From the NCBI GenBank assembly GCA_002419025.1, contig DIFG01000087.1, positions 1-47,960 on the forward strand: a stretch of DNA of 47,960 nucleotides. Direction: 5' to 3'. Made by a program: the position numbers and the translations under genes. Shown in pieces: positions 27,054 to 36,140 of the stretch. Position 1 is the stretch's first letter. Every line of letters begins with the position of its first letter. Source of the DNA: Deltaproteobacteria bacterium UBA5754. GTDB taxonomy: Bacteria > Desulfobacterota > Dissulfuribacteria > Dissulfuribacterales > UBA5754. The notes beneath the pieces were generated by a model. It had not been told where the DNA came from. It saw only the letters and a list, made by a program, of their open reading frames with translations, and made no database searches.

Positions 27054-28406
27054 TTATGCAGGCCTCCATTCCCTGAGATATGCAGGTATATGACTCGCCT
27101 CACGGGGTCCTATCTGGATGTTCCAGCCCGGGAGTTCCTCCTCTAGCTCCCCTTTGATGGAGGCGAGATAACCGGGGATGATGAGGTTTCTGTGTCGGAC
27201 CTTGTTCTCGATCCCGCTCTTCTTGACGAATGAACCTATGAGATCCGCGCTGAACTTGCCTGCGGCCCAGGCCGTGAGCACTGAAAGTCCCTCTGTGTCC
27301 TTGATGAGGAGCCAGGACGGGACCTTGCTCCCCTCCACCTCGCCCGAGACGATGAAATACGTGAGGGAAAAGTTGCAGGTGACAAGGACAGGCGAGTCCT
27401 CCCCCGGGCCGTTGATGGGATAGACGTCCTCCTGAACCACCATGGGACGCTGGGGATCGGTAAAGAGGTTGAGCCGTTCGAGAAGGATCGGGAAGAGGGT
27501 TTCGCCCTGAAGGTCGGAGAGGATCACCGCCCCTGCGTACTTGGCTATATGGACCGAGGTGATGAGGCTCTCGAGCAGGGGATCCTCCGTCATCTCGCAA
27601 GGAAACGTTATGCTCGGAAAGCCGAACGGCTTGTATTTGTGTCTGGTGGCCGCCCGCCGAAAGACGATCTGGTCCTCAAAAGAGCCCCGCAGAGTCCGGG
27701 AGCCCGAATCGAGGACCAGGTCCTTGAGTCCCTCCTTCTGAAGACGTTCGGAAAGGGCGGCCGTTTCCCCCACGGTGTTTCCCTTTACCGCCAGGGGGCA
27801 GCCGGCCTCCTTGGCCAGCGCGGCCATGGCCTCCGCATTCTCAGCGGTGGCCGCATAGAGGAGAGGCTTGTGGTCTCCGCACGCCTTCACCCCGGAGGAA
27901 AGGAAGTCAGGACGTTCACTCATGAGGACCAGAGCCGCATCAGGACACCCGCTCCGCACACGGGTGACAAGGGAGGCAAAGGCCCCTGTATCGCCGCCAG
28001 CGTCCTTGACGGCAATGATATCCGCCTTGAGGGTGAGGCCTACGCGCTCGTAGCGGAGTGAGGCAAACCGGGAAAGGCGTCCAGCGATCTCGTCCTCAGC
28101 CATATCGGTCCGGACGAGGACCCCTATCCCGGTCGGATGCTCGAAACGTTTCTCATGGCGGTAGAGGCAGGTCTCCCCACCCATCTCGAAGAGATGATCC
28201 CCACCTCCGATCTTGACGGTCCGGATGGGCGGGGCCGAGGCCTCCCCCACCTTTTCTTTCACCTCTTCGGATACATACGGACACAACCCGATGTCGGCCT
28301 GCCCGGCCGCCACCTTCATGGCAAAGGCGAGGCACGTGGGTACGCCGCATTCCCCACAGTTGGTCTTGGGGAGCATCTTTAGGATCTGAATACCTGTAAG
28401 CGCCAT
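27054..28406 (-). CDS. acsC: Corrinoid/iron-sulfur protein large (gamma) subunit
   Basis: A 450-residue protein that carries the cobamide and a [4Fe-4S] cluster and shuttles the methyl group from AcsE to acetyl-CoA synthase. The N-terminal cluster motif CGECGVPTC plus the next Cys gives ligands 17, 20, 25 and 42, the pattern of the Moorella protein. A TIM-barrel domain and a C-terminal corrinoid-binding domain (NFSLTYFIVSGEVEGSKVPS) follow. GGAGGGG precedes the start. Its usual partner, the small subunit AcsD, is not a separate gene but the C-terminal part of the MetF fusion two genes upstream. Confidence 0.94.
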   Translation of the reverse strand: MALTGIQILKMLPKTNCGECGVPTCLAFAMKVAAGQADIGLCPYVSEEVKEKVGEASAPPIRTVKIGGGDHLFEMGGETCLYRHEKRFEHPTGIGVLVRTDMAEDEIAGRLSRFASLRYERVGLTLKADIIAVKDAGGDTGAFASLVTRVRSGCPDAALVLMSERPDFLSSGVKACGDHKPLLYAATAENAEAMAALAKEAGCPLAVKGNTVGETAALSERLQKEGLKDLVLDSGSRTLRGSFEDQIVFRRAATRHKYKPFGFPSITFPCEMTEDPLLESLITSVHIAKYAGAVILSDLQGETLFPILLERLNLFTDPQRPMVVQEDVYPINGPGEDSPVLVTCNFSLTYFIVSGEVEGSKVPSWLLIKDTEGLSVLTAWAAGKFSADLIGSFVKKSGIENKVRHRNLIIPGYLASIKGELEEELPGWNIQIGPREASHIPAYLREWRPA

Positions 28407-28419
28407 GTCGTCTCCCCTC

Positions 28420-30627
28420 CTACACGACCATTTCCATGGAAAGGGCGGGATGTCCCTTCTCCTGGAGGAATCTCAGGACCTCTTCCTCAGTGGTCCCTAC
28501 GGTCTCGTCCGCGATCATGTCCACAAAATTCGGGATGCCTTCCTCCTCGGCCCTTAAATGGAGTCGGTCGTGAAGCTCGTCCTTGAGCATCTTGGGCATC
28601 CATACCACACGCTTGAGACCGCCTTCGGCCTTCAAAAACTTGCGGCTGCAGATGTAGTGCTTGGAGACCCCGAGAAAACCTGGGGTAACATTTCCGCCTC
28701 CGACCATGCCGGCAAGGGTCGTAAATTTCATCCCGCTCGGTGTCATGCCGAGGTAGTCGCGGTTCACGATCATGAGTCCGTTACAGGTGGGGAGCATGGT
28801 GGCGATACACTCGAAACACCCGCACGCGGTCATGGGGTCCACCATGATGCTGTAGGCGCTCACCCTCTCCACCTTGCCGCGCGAGGCCTTCTTAACGTAT
28901 TCATTGACCCCGGTCCACTGCCCGAGGTTGGGGTCGATGCACTCCCTTTTTTCTATGGGCTGGTTCGGACCGGTAGGATTGATCTCGTATGAGGCCTTGC
29001 CGTCGAGCCAGTTGTATGCGCCGCACATCCCGACCCGCTCCGGGGTGATGACGCAGACGTGACTCGGTGCAAAGGACTGGCAGAGGGTGCACGAGTAGAA
29101 GATCTCTTCCGTCTCGTCGGTCATGGATCCAAGACGCTCGTCACGTGCGGCATAGACCTGGCGCGCGAGCTCCATAACCTCCTTGACCTTTTCTTCCTCC
29201 GTATAGATCTTCACCTGGACCTTGTCCACGATGGCCCCGAACTCCTGATGGAGCTTCCCGTGAAGGATACGACCGATGTGTTCGAACTTAAAACCCTTCT
29301 CAATGGCCTGTTTCCCCACCCTGAGCCACATGATGTTCCGCTGGCCGATGTGCATGATCCCCTGGGCGTAGTTTATCAGATGGTGAAACTGGCGTTCGAG
29401 AATGGGTTCAAAGTCAGATTGCATGGCGCGGCCCGCCACCTCCGCCAGGATAGCAAGCGGGAGCTTGGCCCCGGGCTGGACATCGGTCATCTCCGGGCCT
29501 TCAACCGTGACAAGTCCGTCCTGGACCTCATCGAGATCCTTTGAGACGAGGAGCTCAACACCAAGGGTCCTTCCGCCGCCGCACTCCAGATAGAGGTCGT
29601 CCTTTCTGACCCGCTCCCCCTCAAAGGCAGGGCCGTAGGCCACGGGGATGTCGATCTTGGTGACCGAGACCTTGAGGCCTCTCACCTCGATCGCTTTCTG
29701 GACGATCTCATTGTGCGGAACCTTGCTCACCACGTGTTCGTAAGTGCAGATCCCCGTGGGCAGGATCTGGGGGATGTCCCAGTCGGAGATGGTTGGGAAG
29801 CCCCAGTTAATGGCACCTGCGGCATTGGCATACCATTCATCTGAGACGGGCCCGAAGGCCATGACGAATGCGAAGGTGCGGTCCTTGTTGTAGATGAGGT
29901 TTCCCTTGTAGTCCCCAGGCTTGACGCCGCCGAAGGCAAGGGCCACCCTGCAGGCGAAACCGATGGCAAAGACCACCGAGGTATAGGTGGGGCCAAAGGG
30001 AACAAGCCGCGTGGACCAGCCGATCTGGACGTTTTCCTTCCGGAGCTGGTCGGGCATGCTGATCCCGTCCGTCTGGTCGTGCATGAAGATGTAGAGGTTC
30101 TTCTCCTGAAGCTCGAGGGCGATCTTGGATGCCACCGCCGGGTCCGCAGGGGTCCCGAGGATGGCGGCAAAGCCGGGCGCGGTCCCATCCACAAACTCGA
30201 CGCCCCGCTTGCGGAATATGATGTCGTCTGCGGCCCCCAGCCAGAAACGGTCTCCGCCCGGCGGATCCTCGGTCTTGGTGTAAAAGTCCGGGTCCTCGAT
30301 GTAACGGATCGCCTCTGACATTTCTTCGGCAAAGAAGGTGGCCATGCCCGCGTCGAGGGCCGGTGCGAGGTAGGGAAGCCAGTTGGCCTGACTCACGAGA
30401 GGAGGAAGGAGCTTTCGACATTCCGCAAAGATATCCTTCATGTCGCCGAGCTGCTTCACCGGCGCACCGAGCATGCTGTAGATGATCGGTAGATAATAGG
30501 CCGTATTGGGGAAGGCCACCTCGTGTTCCGGCCCGTACTTCTTGAGGGCCTCCTGGTATCTCTCCTCGGCCATATCGACAATCTTGTGAGCGCCCCGGAT
30601 GGCCGCCGAACAGATGATCTTGGACAT
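28420..30627 (-). CDS. acsB: Acetyl-CoA synthase (CODH/ACS beta subunit)
   Basis: A 735-residue enzyme that joins the methyl group, CO and CoA at the A-cluster. Cluster ligands are in place: Cys513, 516, 525 and 535 (CTLC, HVC, GMC) for the 4Fe-4S cube, and the Cys602-Gly603-Cys604 motif (TACGCFEC) for the distal nickel. Spacing is the same as in Moorella AcsB, offset by seven residues. Length matches the full-length bacterial form with the N-terminal CO-tunnel domain, not the short archaeal CdhC. GGAGG precedes ATG 30627. Confidence 0.96.
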   Translation of the reverse strand: MSKIICSAAIRGAHKIVDMAEERYQEALKKYGPEHEVAFPNTAYYLPIIYSMLGAPVKQLGDMKDIFAECRKLLPPLVSQANWLPYLAPALDAGMATFFAEEMSEAIRYIEDPDFYTKTEDPPGGDRFWLGAADDIIFRKRGVEFVDGTAPGFAAILGTPADPAVASKIALELQEKNLYIFMHDQTDGISMPDQLRKENVQIGWSTRLVPFGPTYTSVVFAIGFACRVALAFGGVKPGDYKGNLIYNKDRTFAFVMAFGPVSDEWYANAAGAINWGFPTISDWDIPQILPTGICTYEHVVSKVPHNEIVQKAIEVRGLKVSVTKIDIPVAYGPAFEGERVRKDDLYLECGGGRTLGVELLVSKDLDEVQDGLVTVEGPEMTDVQPGAKLPLAILAEVAGRAMQSDFEPILERQFHHLINYAQGIMHIGQRNIMWLRVGKQAIEKGFKFEHIGRILHGKLHQEFGAIVDKVQVKIYTEEEKVKEVMELARQVYAARDERLGSMTDETEEIFYSCTLCQSFAPSHVCVITPERVGMCGAYNWLDGKASYEINPTGPNQPIEKRECIDPNLGQWTGVNEYVKKASRGKVERVSAYSIMVDPMTACGCFECIATMLPTCNGLMIVNRDYLGMTPSGMKFTTLAGMVGGGNVTPGFLGVSKHYICSRKFLKAEGGLKRVVWMPKMLKDELHDRLHLRAEEEGIPNFVDMIADETVGTTEEEVLRFLQEKGHPALSMEMVV

Positions 30628-30647
30628 TATCGTTCCTCCGTGACTCG

Positions 30648-33600
30648 TTACATAAAAGACTTGATGAGGGTTTCGGTAAGAGAGACCGCAGTCGGGTGCC
30701 GCATGATAAGAAGCTCGCCTCCTGCAAGAAGGAGGGTCGCTGCAGTCACCGCCTCCATGAGGATGCCCCTTTTCTCCTGATCTCCCATGACATCGTCGCT
30801 CGGGAGCTTACACTCCTTGGCCTTCCAGACCTCACGGCCGAGGTTGCAGACAAAGGGGACCTGAAGCTTGTCGTCCTGCTGGGTAAGGGCCGCGAGCCGA
30901 ATCCTCTCCATGACCGAATACGTGTACTCAAGGCCGTACCCCACGGCCCCTATGGACGGATCCATGAGGATGTTCTCCAGGGGTAGGCCCAGGTTCTGAA
31001 GGAGGATGTTGAGCTGTTTTGCGAGGTTGACGTCAATGGGGGTCGCGGCCACGACCGGAAGCTGAAGCGCCATGGCGGTCGCTCCCAGGTTGCGGAAGTT
31101 GGCGTCAGTGAGCGGGGAGAGACAGACCTTGCGGCTGCCGATGAGGCTCGTGATCTCGCGCAGGGTCTCCGTGTCCTTTTCTGCGTTTCCGCAGCCCCAG
31201 AGGACTACAGGGACATCGATGGCGTCGAGCACCGACTTTGCGGCCTTGGCCCCTTCCCCGGCAGAGAGGTTTCTGCCGTTGGGATCCGTACTCACAAGGG
31301 AGAGGCAGATCGCCTTTGCGCCGTATTCGTTCACGCATTTCCTGGCCCAGGCAGCGGGATCTGCAAGGACGTCGGAATAATGACGCGTGAGGACCTCCGG
31401 CCAGTCCTCCGGCGGTGAATCCAGGACCTCGAATGCGATGCGGGGGGGGAAAGGCATCTCCCCTTCGAAGAGATGGAACGGGAGGGCCGATTCACCACCC
31501 ACGGTGATGGCGGATGGCCCATCGCCGATTCTCACGGCCCGGATGGCACCGCTTGCGGGATCGAGATAAAGCCCCTTGTCCACCCCTTCTGCCCGTTCCG
31601 CAAGGGAGGTAGACTCCCGGGGAAGTTCGCCTACCGCAAGGGGCACCCCGACGGGAGACGGTGAAGGAGGTGCGGGTTTCGGCTCGGGCGGAGCCGGCTT
31701 CGCCGCCATGGCTTCGGGTTTCGGGGCGGAGGGCTGGGAGGGGGGCGGCTCACTGACAGGGAGAGGCTCCGGTCTTGCCTCAGAAGGCGCAGGAGGCGGA
31801 GCTGCCCCGGATTCCACGGCCGCAAGCCCCTTTTTCGCCTTGGCGTTTTCGGGTTCGATCCGAAGGGCCTCTTCAAAAGAGGCGCGCGCGCCCTCCATGT
31901 CTCCCTTTTGAAGGGCCACATTTCCCCTTGCCACGAGGCGGATCACCCATTTTCTTTGCCACTCCTCGGGAGTAAGCTCGGGCGGACAGGGTGGGATACC
32001 CCCTCCTGCGGTAGGTACGGCCTGCGGAGCGGCGGGAAGAAGACCCTTTGCCCTTGCAAGCCCGTCTCTCGCCTTCTGGTTCCCTGGATCCAGGGCAAGG
32101 GCGGCATCAAAGGCCTCCATGGCCTCCTGCGCAGCCCTCTTCTGGAGAGACACATTCCCCTTGGCAATGAGCCGTGTCACCTGTTTCCTGCGCTCTTGAT
32201 CCTCCGGAGAGACCTCCGGAGGGGCAGGGGCGGCCGCCTCTGCTTGGGCCGGGGCCATTTCCGGGAGAGGTGACTCCATCGGCCTTGAAATGGGTGTCGG
32301 CACGGCCCGTGACTCAGGAAAGACCTCGGCATGTATCGTGAGCTCCGCCTCGATGAAGTGCCTGATGGCGGAAAACTGATCTTCGGAGAGACCGAGACCC
32401 TTTCTCAGGGCATCAAGTCCGGCACTGATGGACTTCAGGACCCGCCTTTCCCTCGGGGTGAGGGTCTCACCGGCGCCTTCCGGTCCCAGCGACGGGGTAA
32501 TGGACGGTTGCACGCTTACGGTCGTCATAGGCCTTTCCAGCAACTCCTGCCTGGTTTTTAAAAGCTCTTCCTTCATGCGCCCAAGTTCCGCCTCCCTGGA
32601 CCGCACATCCTCCCTGGCCGCGGCGAGGTCCTTTCTAAGGCCTGTGAGCTCGGATTGAACGCGCTCCTTTTCCCGGGCGACGAGGTCACGGGAGGCCTGG
32701 GCCTCTGCCTTAGCGCGGTCGATTTCATGGGCGAGGGCGTCCTCGACCTCTTTTTTCGCCGTGGCCACGGCCTCCTCGATGGTTGCCTCGCTCACAAGGA
32801 CGGGCACAACATTCTGATAAGCCGGCCTCGGAAGAAGCCCGGCCCGCGAGGCGATCTCGGCGACTGCCTGTTCCCACTCAATGGCCATGATGTGGACCCC
32901 TGCGACTCCGGGGATCTCGCGCACCTGGCGAATGATGTCCACGGCAATCTCGATCCCCTCCTCCCGCTGGTCCTTGGCGTCCCTGAGCCTGGAGAGGATC
33001 CCGTCGGGGACGTCGAGCCCGGGGACGTTGTATTTCATGTACCGAGCCATCCCGAGGGATTTGGGAGGGGTGACGCCGGCAAGGATGAAGGCCTTTTCAT
33101 GGAGTCCGAGATCGCGCACCATCTCCATGAACCGGGCGAACTTCTCGACGTTGTAGATGATCTGGGTCTGGATGAAATCCGCACCAGCCGCGACCTTCTT
33201 CCCGAGCCGTATGGGCCGGTACTCAAAGGGATCCGCAAAGGGATTCGCAGCAGCCCCGAGGAAGAAGCGGGGCTCCGCCTCCTTGATGGCCTCTCCGCAC
33301 TGAAACCTCTTTTCGTCCCTCATGGCCCGGACCATCCCGAGCATCTGGATGGAGTCCATGTCGAAGACGCCCTTGGACTGGGGGTGATTCCCGAATTTCT
33401 GATGATCTCCGGTGATGCAGAGGAGGTTTTTCAGGCCAAGGGCAGAGGCCCCGAGGAGATCGGACTGCATGCCGATCCTGTTCCGGTCCCGACAGGTCAT
33501 CTGCATGACAGGCTCGACCCCCTCTGAAAGGGCGATCAGACCGGCGGTGAGGCTCGACATCCGCACGATCGCAGTCTGGCAATCGGTGATGTTGGCCGCA

Positions 33601-33734
33601 TCCACCACCCCCTTGAGGAGCCTGGCCTTCTCCCTCACGACCTCGGGATTTCCGTTCTTCGGCGGGCCGAGCTCGCCCGTCACGGCGAAAGCCCCTGATC
33701 TCAGGACGTGTTCCAGATTGCTTGCGGCTTTCAC
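30648..33734 (-). CDS. metF-acsD: MetF-AcsD fusion: methylene-THF reductase joined to corrinoid protein small subunit
   Basis: A single open frame of 1028 residues. Residues 1-304 are methylenetetrahydrofolate reductase (VTGELGPPKNG, NITDCQTAIVRMSS, ADFIQTQIIYN, AGVTPPKS). Residues about 314-400 are a charged coiled coil; 425-465 a small helical segment; about 515-565 and 588-640 two related TPR-like units (LIAKGNVSLQK and LVARGNVALQK; ALALDPGNQKA and ALRIEPENAKA). Each is flanked by Pro/Ala-rich linkers. Residues about 695-1028 are AcsD, the small (delta) corrinoid/iron-sulfur subunit (VLWGCGNAEKDTETL, TPIDVNLAKQLN, MDPSIGAVGYGLEYTYSVMER). Start is GTG 33734 overlapping the metV stop (GTGA); the frame is open to 34121, but that lies inside metV. 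No separate acsD or metF is in the cluster. The fusion would tether the enzyme that makes methyl-THF to the methyl carrier. Confidence 0.93.
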   Translation of the reverse strand: MKAASNLEHVLRSGAFAVTGELGPPKNGNPEVVREKARLLKGVVDAANITDCQTAIVRMSSLTAGLIALSEGVEPVMQMTCRDRNRIGMQSDLLGASALGLKNLLCITGDHQKFGNHPQSKGVFDMDSIQMLGMVRAMRDEKRFQCGEAIKEAEPRFFLGAAANPFADPFEYRPIRLGKKVAAGADFIQTQIIYNVEKFARFMEMVRDLGLHEKAFILAGVTPPKSLGMARYMKYNVPGLDVPDGILSRLRDAKDQREEGIEIAVDIIRQVREIPGVAGVHIMAIEWEQAVAEIASRAGLLPRPAYQNVVPVLVSEATIEEAVATAKKEVEDALAHEIDRAKAEAQASRDLVAREKERVQSELTGLRKDLAAAREDVRSREAELGRMKEELLKTRQELLERPMTTVSVQPSITPSLGPEGAGETLTPRERRVLKSISAGLDALRKGLGLSEDQFSAIRHFIEAELTIHAEVFPESRAVPTPISRPMESPLPEMAPAQAEAAAPAPPEVSPEDQERRKQVTRLIAKGNVSLQKRAAQEAMEAFDAALALDPGNQKARDGLARAKGLLPAAPQAVPTAGGGIPPCPPELTPEEWQRKWVIRLVARGNVALQKGDMEGARASFEEALRIEPENAKAKKGLAAVESGAAPPPAPSEARPEPLPVSEPPPSQPSAPKPEAMAAKPAPPEPKPAPPSPSPVGVPLAVGELPRESTSLAERAEGVDKGLYLDPASGAIRAVRIGDGPSAITVGGESALPFHLFEGEMPFPPRIAFEVLDSPPEDWPEVLTRHYSDVLADPAAWARKCVNEYGAKAICLSLVSTDPNGRNLSAGEGAKAAKSVLDAIDVPVVLWGCGNAEKDTETLREITSLIGSRKVCLSPLTDANFRNLGATAMALQLPVVAATPIDVNLAKQLNILLQNLGLPLENILMDPSIGAVGYGLEYTYSVMERIRLAALTQQDDKLQVPFVCNLGREVWKAKECKLPSDDVMGDQEKRGILMEAVTAATLLLAGGELLIMRHPTAVSLTETLIKSFM

Positions 33735-34399
33735 GGCAGCAGGTCCTCCCTCCTCCGGTTGCGGGGACCGCCGTGTCCTGCGGTCCTCCAGTCCCGAATG
33801 GGCATGATCTCCTTCATGTCCTCGGATCGCTTGAGTTCGGAAAGTTTGTCGTAAATGAGGTTCCAGACGCAGGAGACATTGGGATCGATCTCGCAGCGAC
33901 CGCCGACCGACCCTCCGCAGGGGCCGTTTGAAAGACTCTTGGCGCATCTTGCTACAGGACAGAGCCCACCCGTGAGGTGGAGGACGCAGGCCCCACAGCC
34001 CGCGCACATCTCCTTCCATTCCCCGCTCGAGAGATTGGCCCCAAAGAAAGATGTATTGACAGCCGGAAGGACGTTCACCCCCGGGCATCGGTCCGCGATG
34101 AAGTTGACCCCCACACCGCATGCCATGGAAAGGACGGCATCGTACTCGCGCCCGAGTGTCTTGATGGGTTCGAGGTATTCGGGGTCACACTGACGAACGA
34201 GGGTATCCTTATCGATATGGATCGCCTTCCCCTGTCTCTTTCTTCCAAGTTTCAGGGCCGAGGCAAGGACGTCCACCTCCGCGTCCCCGCCCGCTGAACA
34301 GACTGCGACACACCCACGGCACCCGAGAACAAGGACCTTCTCCATGCCGGAGATCATCTCGAGGATCTCACGCAGGGGTTTTCGTTCTGCGATGATCAT
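33731..34399 (-). CDS. metV: MetV, zinc/Fe-S partner of methylene-THF reductase
   Basis: A 222-residue protein of the MTHFR C-terminal-domain family (MetV), the partner of MetF in acetogens. Cysteine-rich motifs: LGCRGCVAVCSAGG near the N-terminus, and CAGCGACVLHLTGGLCPVARC followed by NGPCGG and GRCEID in the C-terminal half. It overlaps the flpD stop (ATGA) and the metF-acsD start (GTGA). MetV links MetF to the HdrA/MvhD electron-transfer proteins encoded just upstream. Confidence 0.9.
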   Translation of the reverse strand: MIIAERKPLREILEMISGMEKVLVLGCRGCVAVCSAGGDAEVDVLASALKLGRKRQGKAIHIDKDTLVRQCDPEYLEPIKTLGREYDAVLSMACGVGVNFIADRCPGVNVLPAVNTSFFGANLSSGEWKEMCAGCGACVLHLTGGLCPVARCAKSLSNGPCGGSVGGRCEIDPNVSCVWNLIYDKLSELKRSEDMKEIMPIRDWRTAGHGGPRNRRREDLLP

Positions 34400-34806
34400 C
34401 TTTCGCTCCTTTGCCCCTTTTTGCCCCCCGCAACCCGTGAGGCCATCTCCCGGGCCGCGCTGACAAGGGGTCCGGTCTCTGCGCGAGGGACGAAAAACAT
34501 CTCGACCAACCCCGGATCCATGTCCAGCTCTGCAAGGATCCCCTTGGCGACACCGACCTTTTTGTGCGCCCGGTGGCTGCCGGAGAGGTTGTGGCAGGTC
34601 CCCTCCTCACAGCCGGCCACAAAGACCGCGTCCGCCCCTGCCTCAAGGGCATCGAGAAGGGTGGTCACCTCAAGCCGGCCGGTGCACGGAAGCCTCTCGA
34701 TCCTGACCCCATCTGGCATGAGACCCGCCTCGCGCAAGACCTCCTCAGAGACCCTGCCTGCATAGTTGCAGCAGAAACCGACTATGTTCGAATGTCCTTC
34801 CGTCAT
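34396..34806 (-). CDS. MvhD/FlpD-family iron-sulfur subunit, cysteine form
   Basis: A 136-residue protein of the hydrogenase delta-subunit/FlpD family that passes electrons from a partner dehydrogenase to HdrA. Motifs GFCCNYAG, LPCTGRLEV and AGCEEGTCHNLSG are the four [2Fe-2S]-binding regions. At the place where the larger paralogue (35373-36140) has Sec, this one has Cys. It starts one base after the HdrC-like stop and overlaps metV. Being next to metVF, it may be the contact to the methylene-THF reductase. Confidence 0.88.
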   Translation of the reverse strand: MTEGHSNIVGFCCNYAGRVSEEVLREAGLMPDGVRIERLPCTGRLEVTTLLDALEAGADAVFVAGCEEGTCHNLSGSHRAHKKVGVAKGILAELDMDPGLVEMFFVPRAETGPLVSAAREMASRVAGGKKGQRSER

Positions 34807-34807
34807 C

Positions 34808-35365
34808 TCAGGATCCTTTCCTCATGCCCTGTTCCTCGAGGGAGGGAAGAAGGGTGATCGCCTCTGCGGGGCACGCTGTCACGCAGATACCGCAGGCCCG
34901 ACAGAGCCCCGGATCTATGACGGCATATCCTCCGGACTCGATCCTCGGCGCCGCAAACGGACAGAGGCGCACACAGGTGAGGCATGCAACGCATTTTCCC
35001 GCGTCCACCCTGGCAAAAAGCCCGAGTGAGTACCTTCGCTCCTCATCCACGAATCCCTTTTCCGCCGCCTCATCGCGAAGGGCCTTGATCACGTCGCTGC
35101 ACCGTACCCCCTGGGGACACACCGGGACACAGCTCTGACACTGGGAACAGGCCCAGATGGTGTCCGATTTGAGAAGCATCTCCTCAAGACCGAGGGCGAC
35201 CATGTGGACTATCTTTCTCGGATCGAAGTCCGAAACGACCTTTTCCACAGGGCATACTGAGCTGCACGAGCCGCAGGCATAACACTGGGCAAGGGTCGAG
35301 CACCCCGCGTGGACCGCAATGGACGCACCGAAATCGGCGTTTGCGCTTGAGATGTGAATGGTCAT
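34808..35365 (-). CDS. HdrC-like four-cluster iron-sulfur protein
   Basis: A 185-residue protein. From ATG 35365 the first half matches HdrC: CYACGSCSSVCPV and CSQCQSCVPVCPQG, two [4Fe-4S] sites. The second half is an added bacterial 2x[4Fe-4S] ferredoxin (CVACLTCVRLCP and CRACGICVTACP). The open frame runs upstream to 35749, but this is the shadow of mvhD. No HdrB (no CCG domain) is encoded beside it, so the protein is an electron wire and not part of a classical heterodisulfide reductase. Confidence 0.87.
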   Translation of the reverse strand: MTIHISSANADFGASIAVHAGCSTLAQCYACGSCSSVCPVEKVVSDFDPRKIVHMVALGLEEMLLKSDTIWACSQCQSCVPVCPQGVRCSDVIKALRDEAAEKGFVDEERRYSLGLFARVDAGKCVACLTCVRLCPFAAPRIESGGYAVIDPGLCRACGICVTACPAEAITLLPSLEEQGMRKGS

Positions 35366-35372
35366 CGCCGTC

Positions 35373-36140
35373 TCATTCCCCCTTGAGAACCCACCCGGAA
35401 CCGGTATCCGAGGCAAGCCCCTTTTTCTCGAAAGCAGAGAGGATCCCTGAAAGCTCCTCCTCACCGGCTCCGGTAACAACGACAAGATCGGATATGGCCT
35501 TCGGGCCTTCCCGCAGGCAGTCCCTGACCTCAAGTAAAAGCCTCTCCTGGCGAAACGTGGGAAAGACCTTGCTCGACACCCCGTCCTCGATCGCATCTCC
35601 GGTATAATGTCCTTCCTGATGCATCTTCTTGGCAAAGGTCCCGTAGGCCGTCCGCACCTTGGGGACCCCAGCGGCCTTGACCGCCGCCTCGAGCCTCGTG
35701 GCAAGCACGTCCCATCCCGGCTCCCCCGCCCCCTCCCCCAACGGTCCAAGGGCGGTTATCCTCCTCACGTAGTCCGTGATGAGTTCCACAAAACGCGGAC
35801 CTTCTGCGGCCGAGGCCCACTCGAGGGCAAGTCTTTCCGGGTTGACGCCGCAGTCCTTGAGGACCTGCCTGCATGTCTCAGCCATTATGAGTGCTTCGTA
35901 ATTACCAGACTGGTAATGGCATTCGCCCAGGTGTCACCCGCCGGTAAAGACCCCATCCGAGCCGCACCTGAAGGCCTCGAGGACAAAACGCACGTCGATC
36001 CGTCCGGTACAAAGGACGCGGACTACACGGACATTGGGGGGATACTGATACCGGGCGACCCCTGCGGCATCCGCCGCGGCGTAACAGCACCAGTGGCAGA
36101 AAAAACCGAGGATTCGGGGCTTGAACTGTGTCTTGCTCAT
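35373..36140 (-). CDS. mvhD: MvhD-family iron-sulfur subunit with selenocysteine and C-terminal extension
   Basis: A 255-residue protein when the in-frame TGA at 35934-35936 is read as Sec69. The context VFTGG-U-HLGECHY aligns with the [2Fe-2S] motif GCHPGDCHY of MvhD, so Sec replaces a cluster cysteine, as known for some methanogen VhuD proteins. Other motifs are FFCHWCCYAAAD and VLCTGRIDV. The family norm is about 140 residues. Here a C-terminal part of about 110 residues follows, ending in a segment that looks like a winged-helix domain (LLLEVRDCL through GLASDTGSGWVL). The start ATG overlaps the hdrA stop (ATGA). Confidence 0.88.
35901..35936 (-). promoter_or_regulatory. UGA selenocysteine codon plus SECIS-like hairpin of mvhD
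   Basis: TGA at 35934-35936 is followed by a perfect 6-bp stem, ATTACC with GGTAAT, closing the loop AGTCT. The loop starts 22 bases after the TGA. It differs from the classic GGTCT loop by one base. Position and loop agree with a bacterial SECIS; the amino-acid context is the stronger evidence. Confidence 0.75.

Noticed and set aside
30648..33734. Fusion as an assembly join of two genes
   Set aside because: The frame is open throughout, and the linker has structured, duplicated TPR-like units and a coiled coil with protein-like composition. Neighbouring genes are in normal order, which an artefact would not produce. Read-level proof is still lacking.
33735..34121. Extra 129 codons upstream of the MetF-AcsD start
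   Set aside because: The frame is open but overlaps metV in another frame, gives no family-like sequence, and a GTG start overlapping the metV stop is available.
35366..35749. Longer HdrC-like protein starting inside mvhD
   Set aside because: The upstream part is rich in Arg, Gly and Ser and is a shadow of mvhD; ATG 35365 gives a normal HdrC N-terminus.
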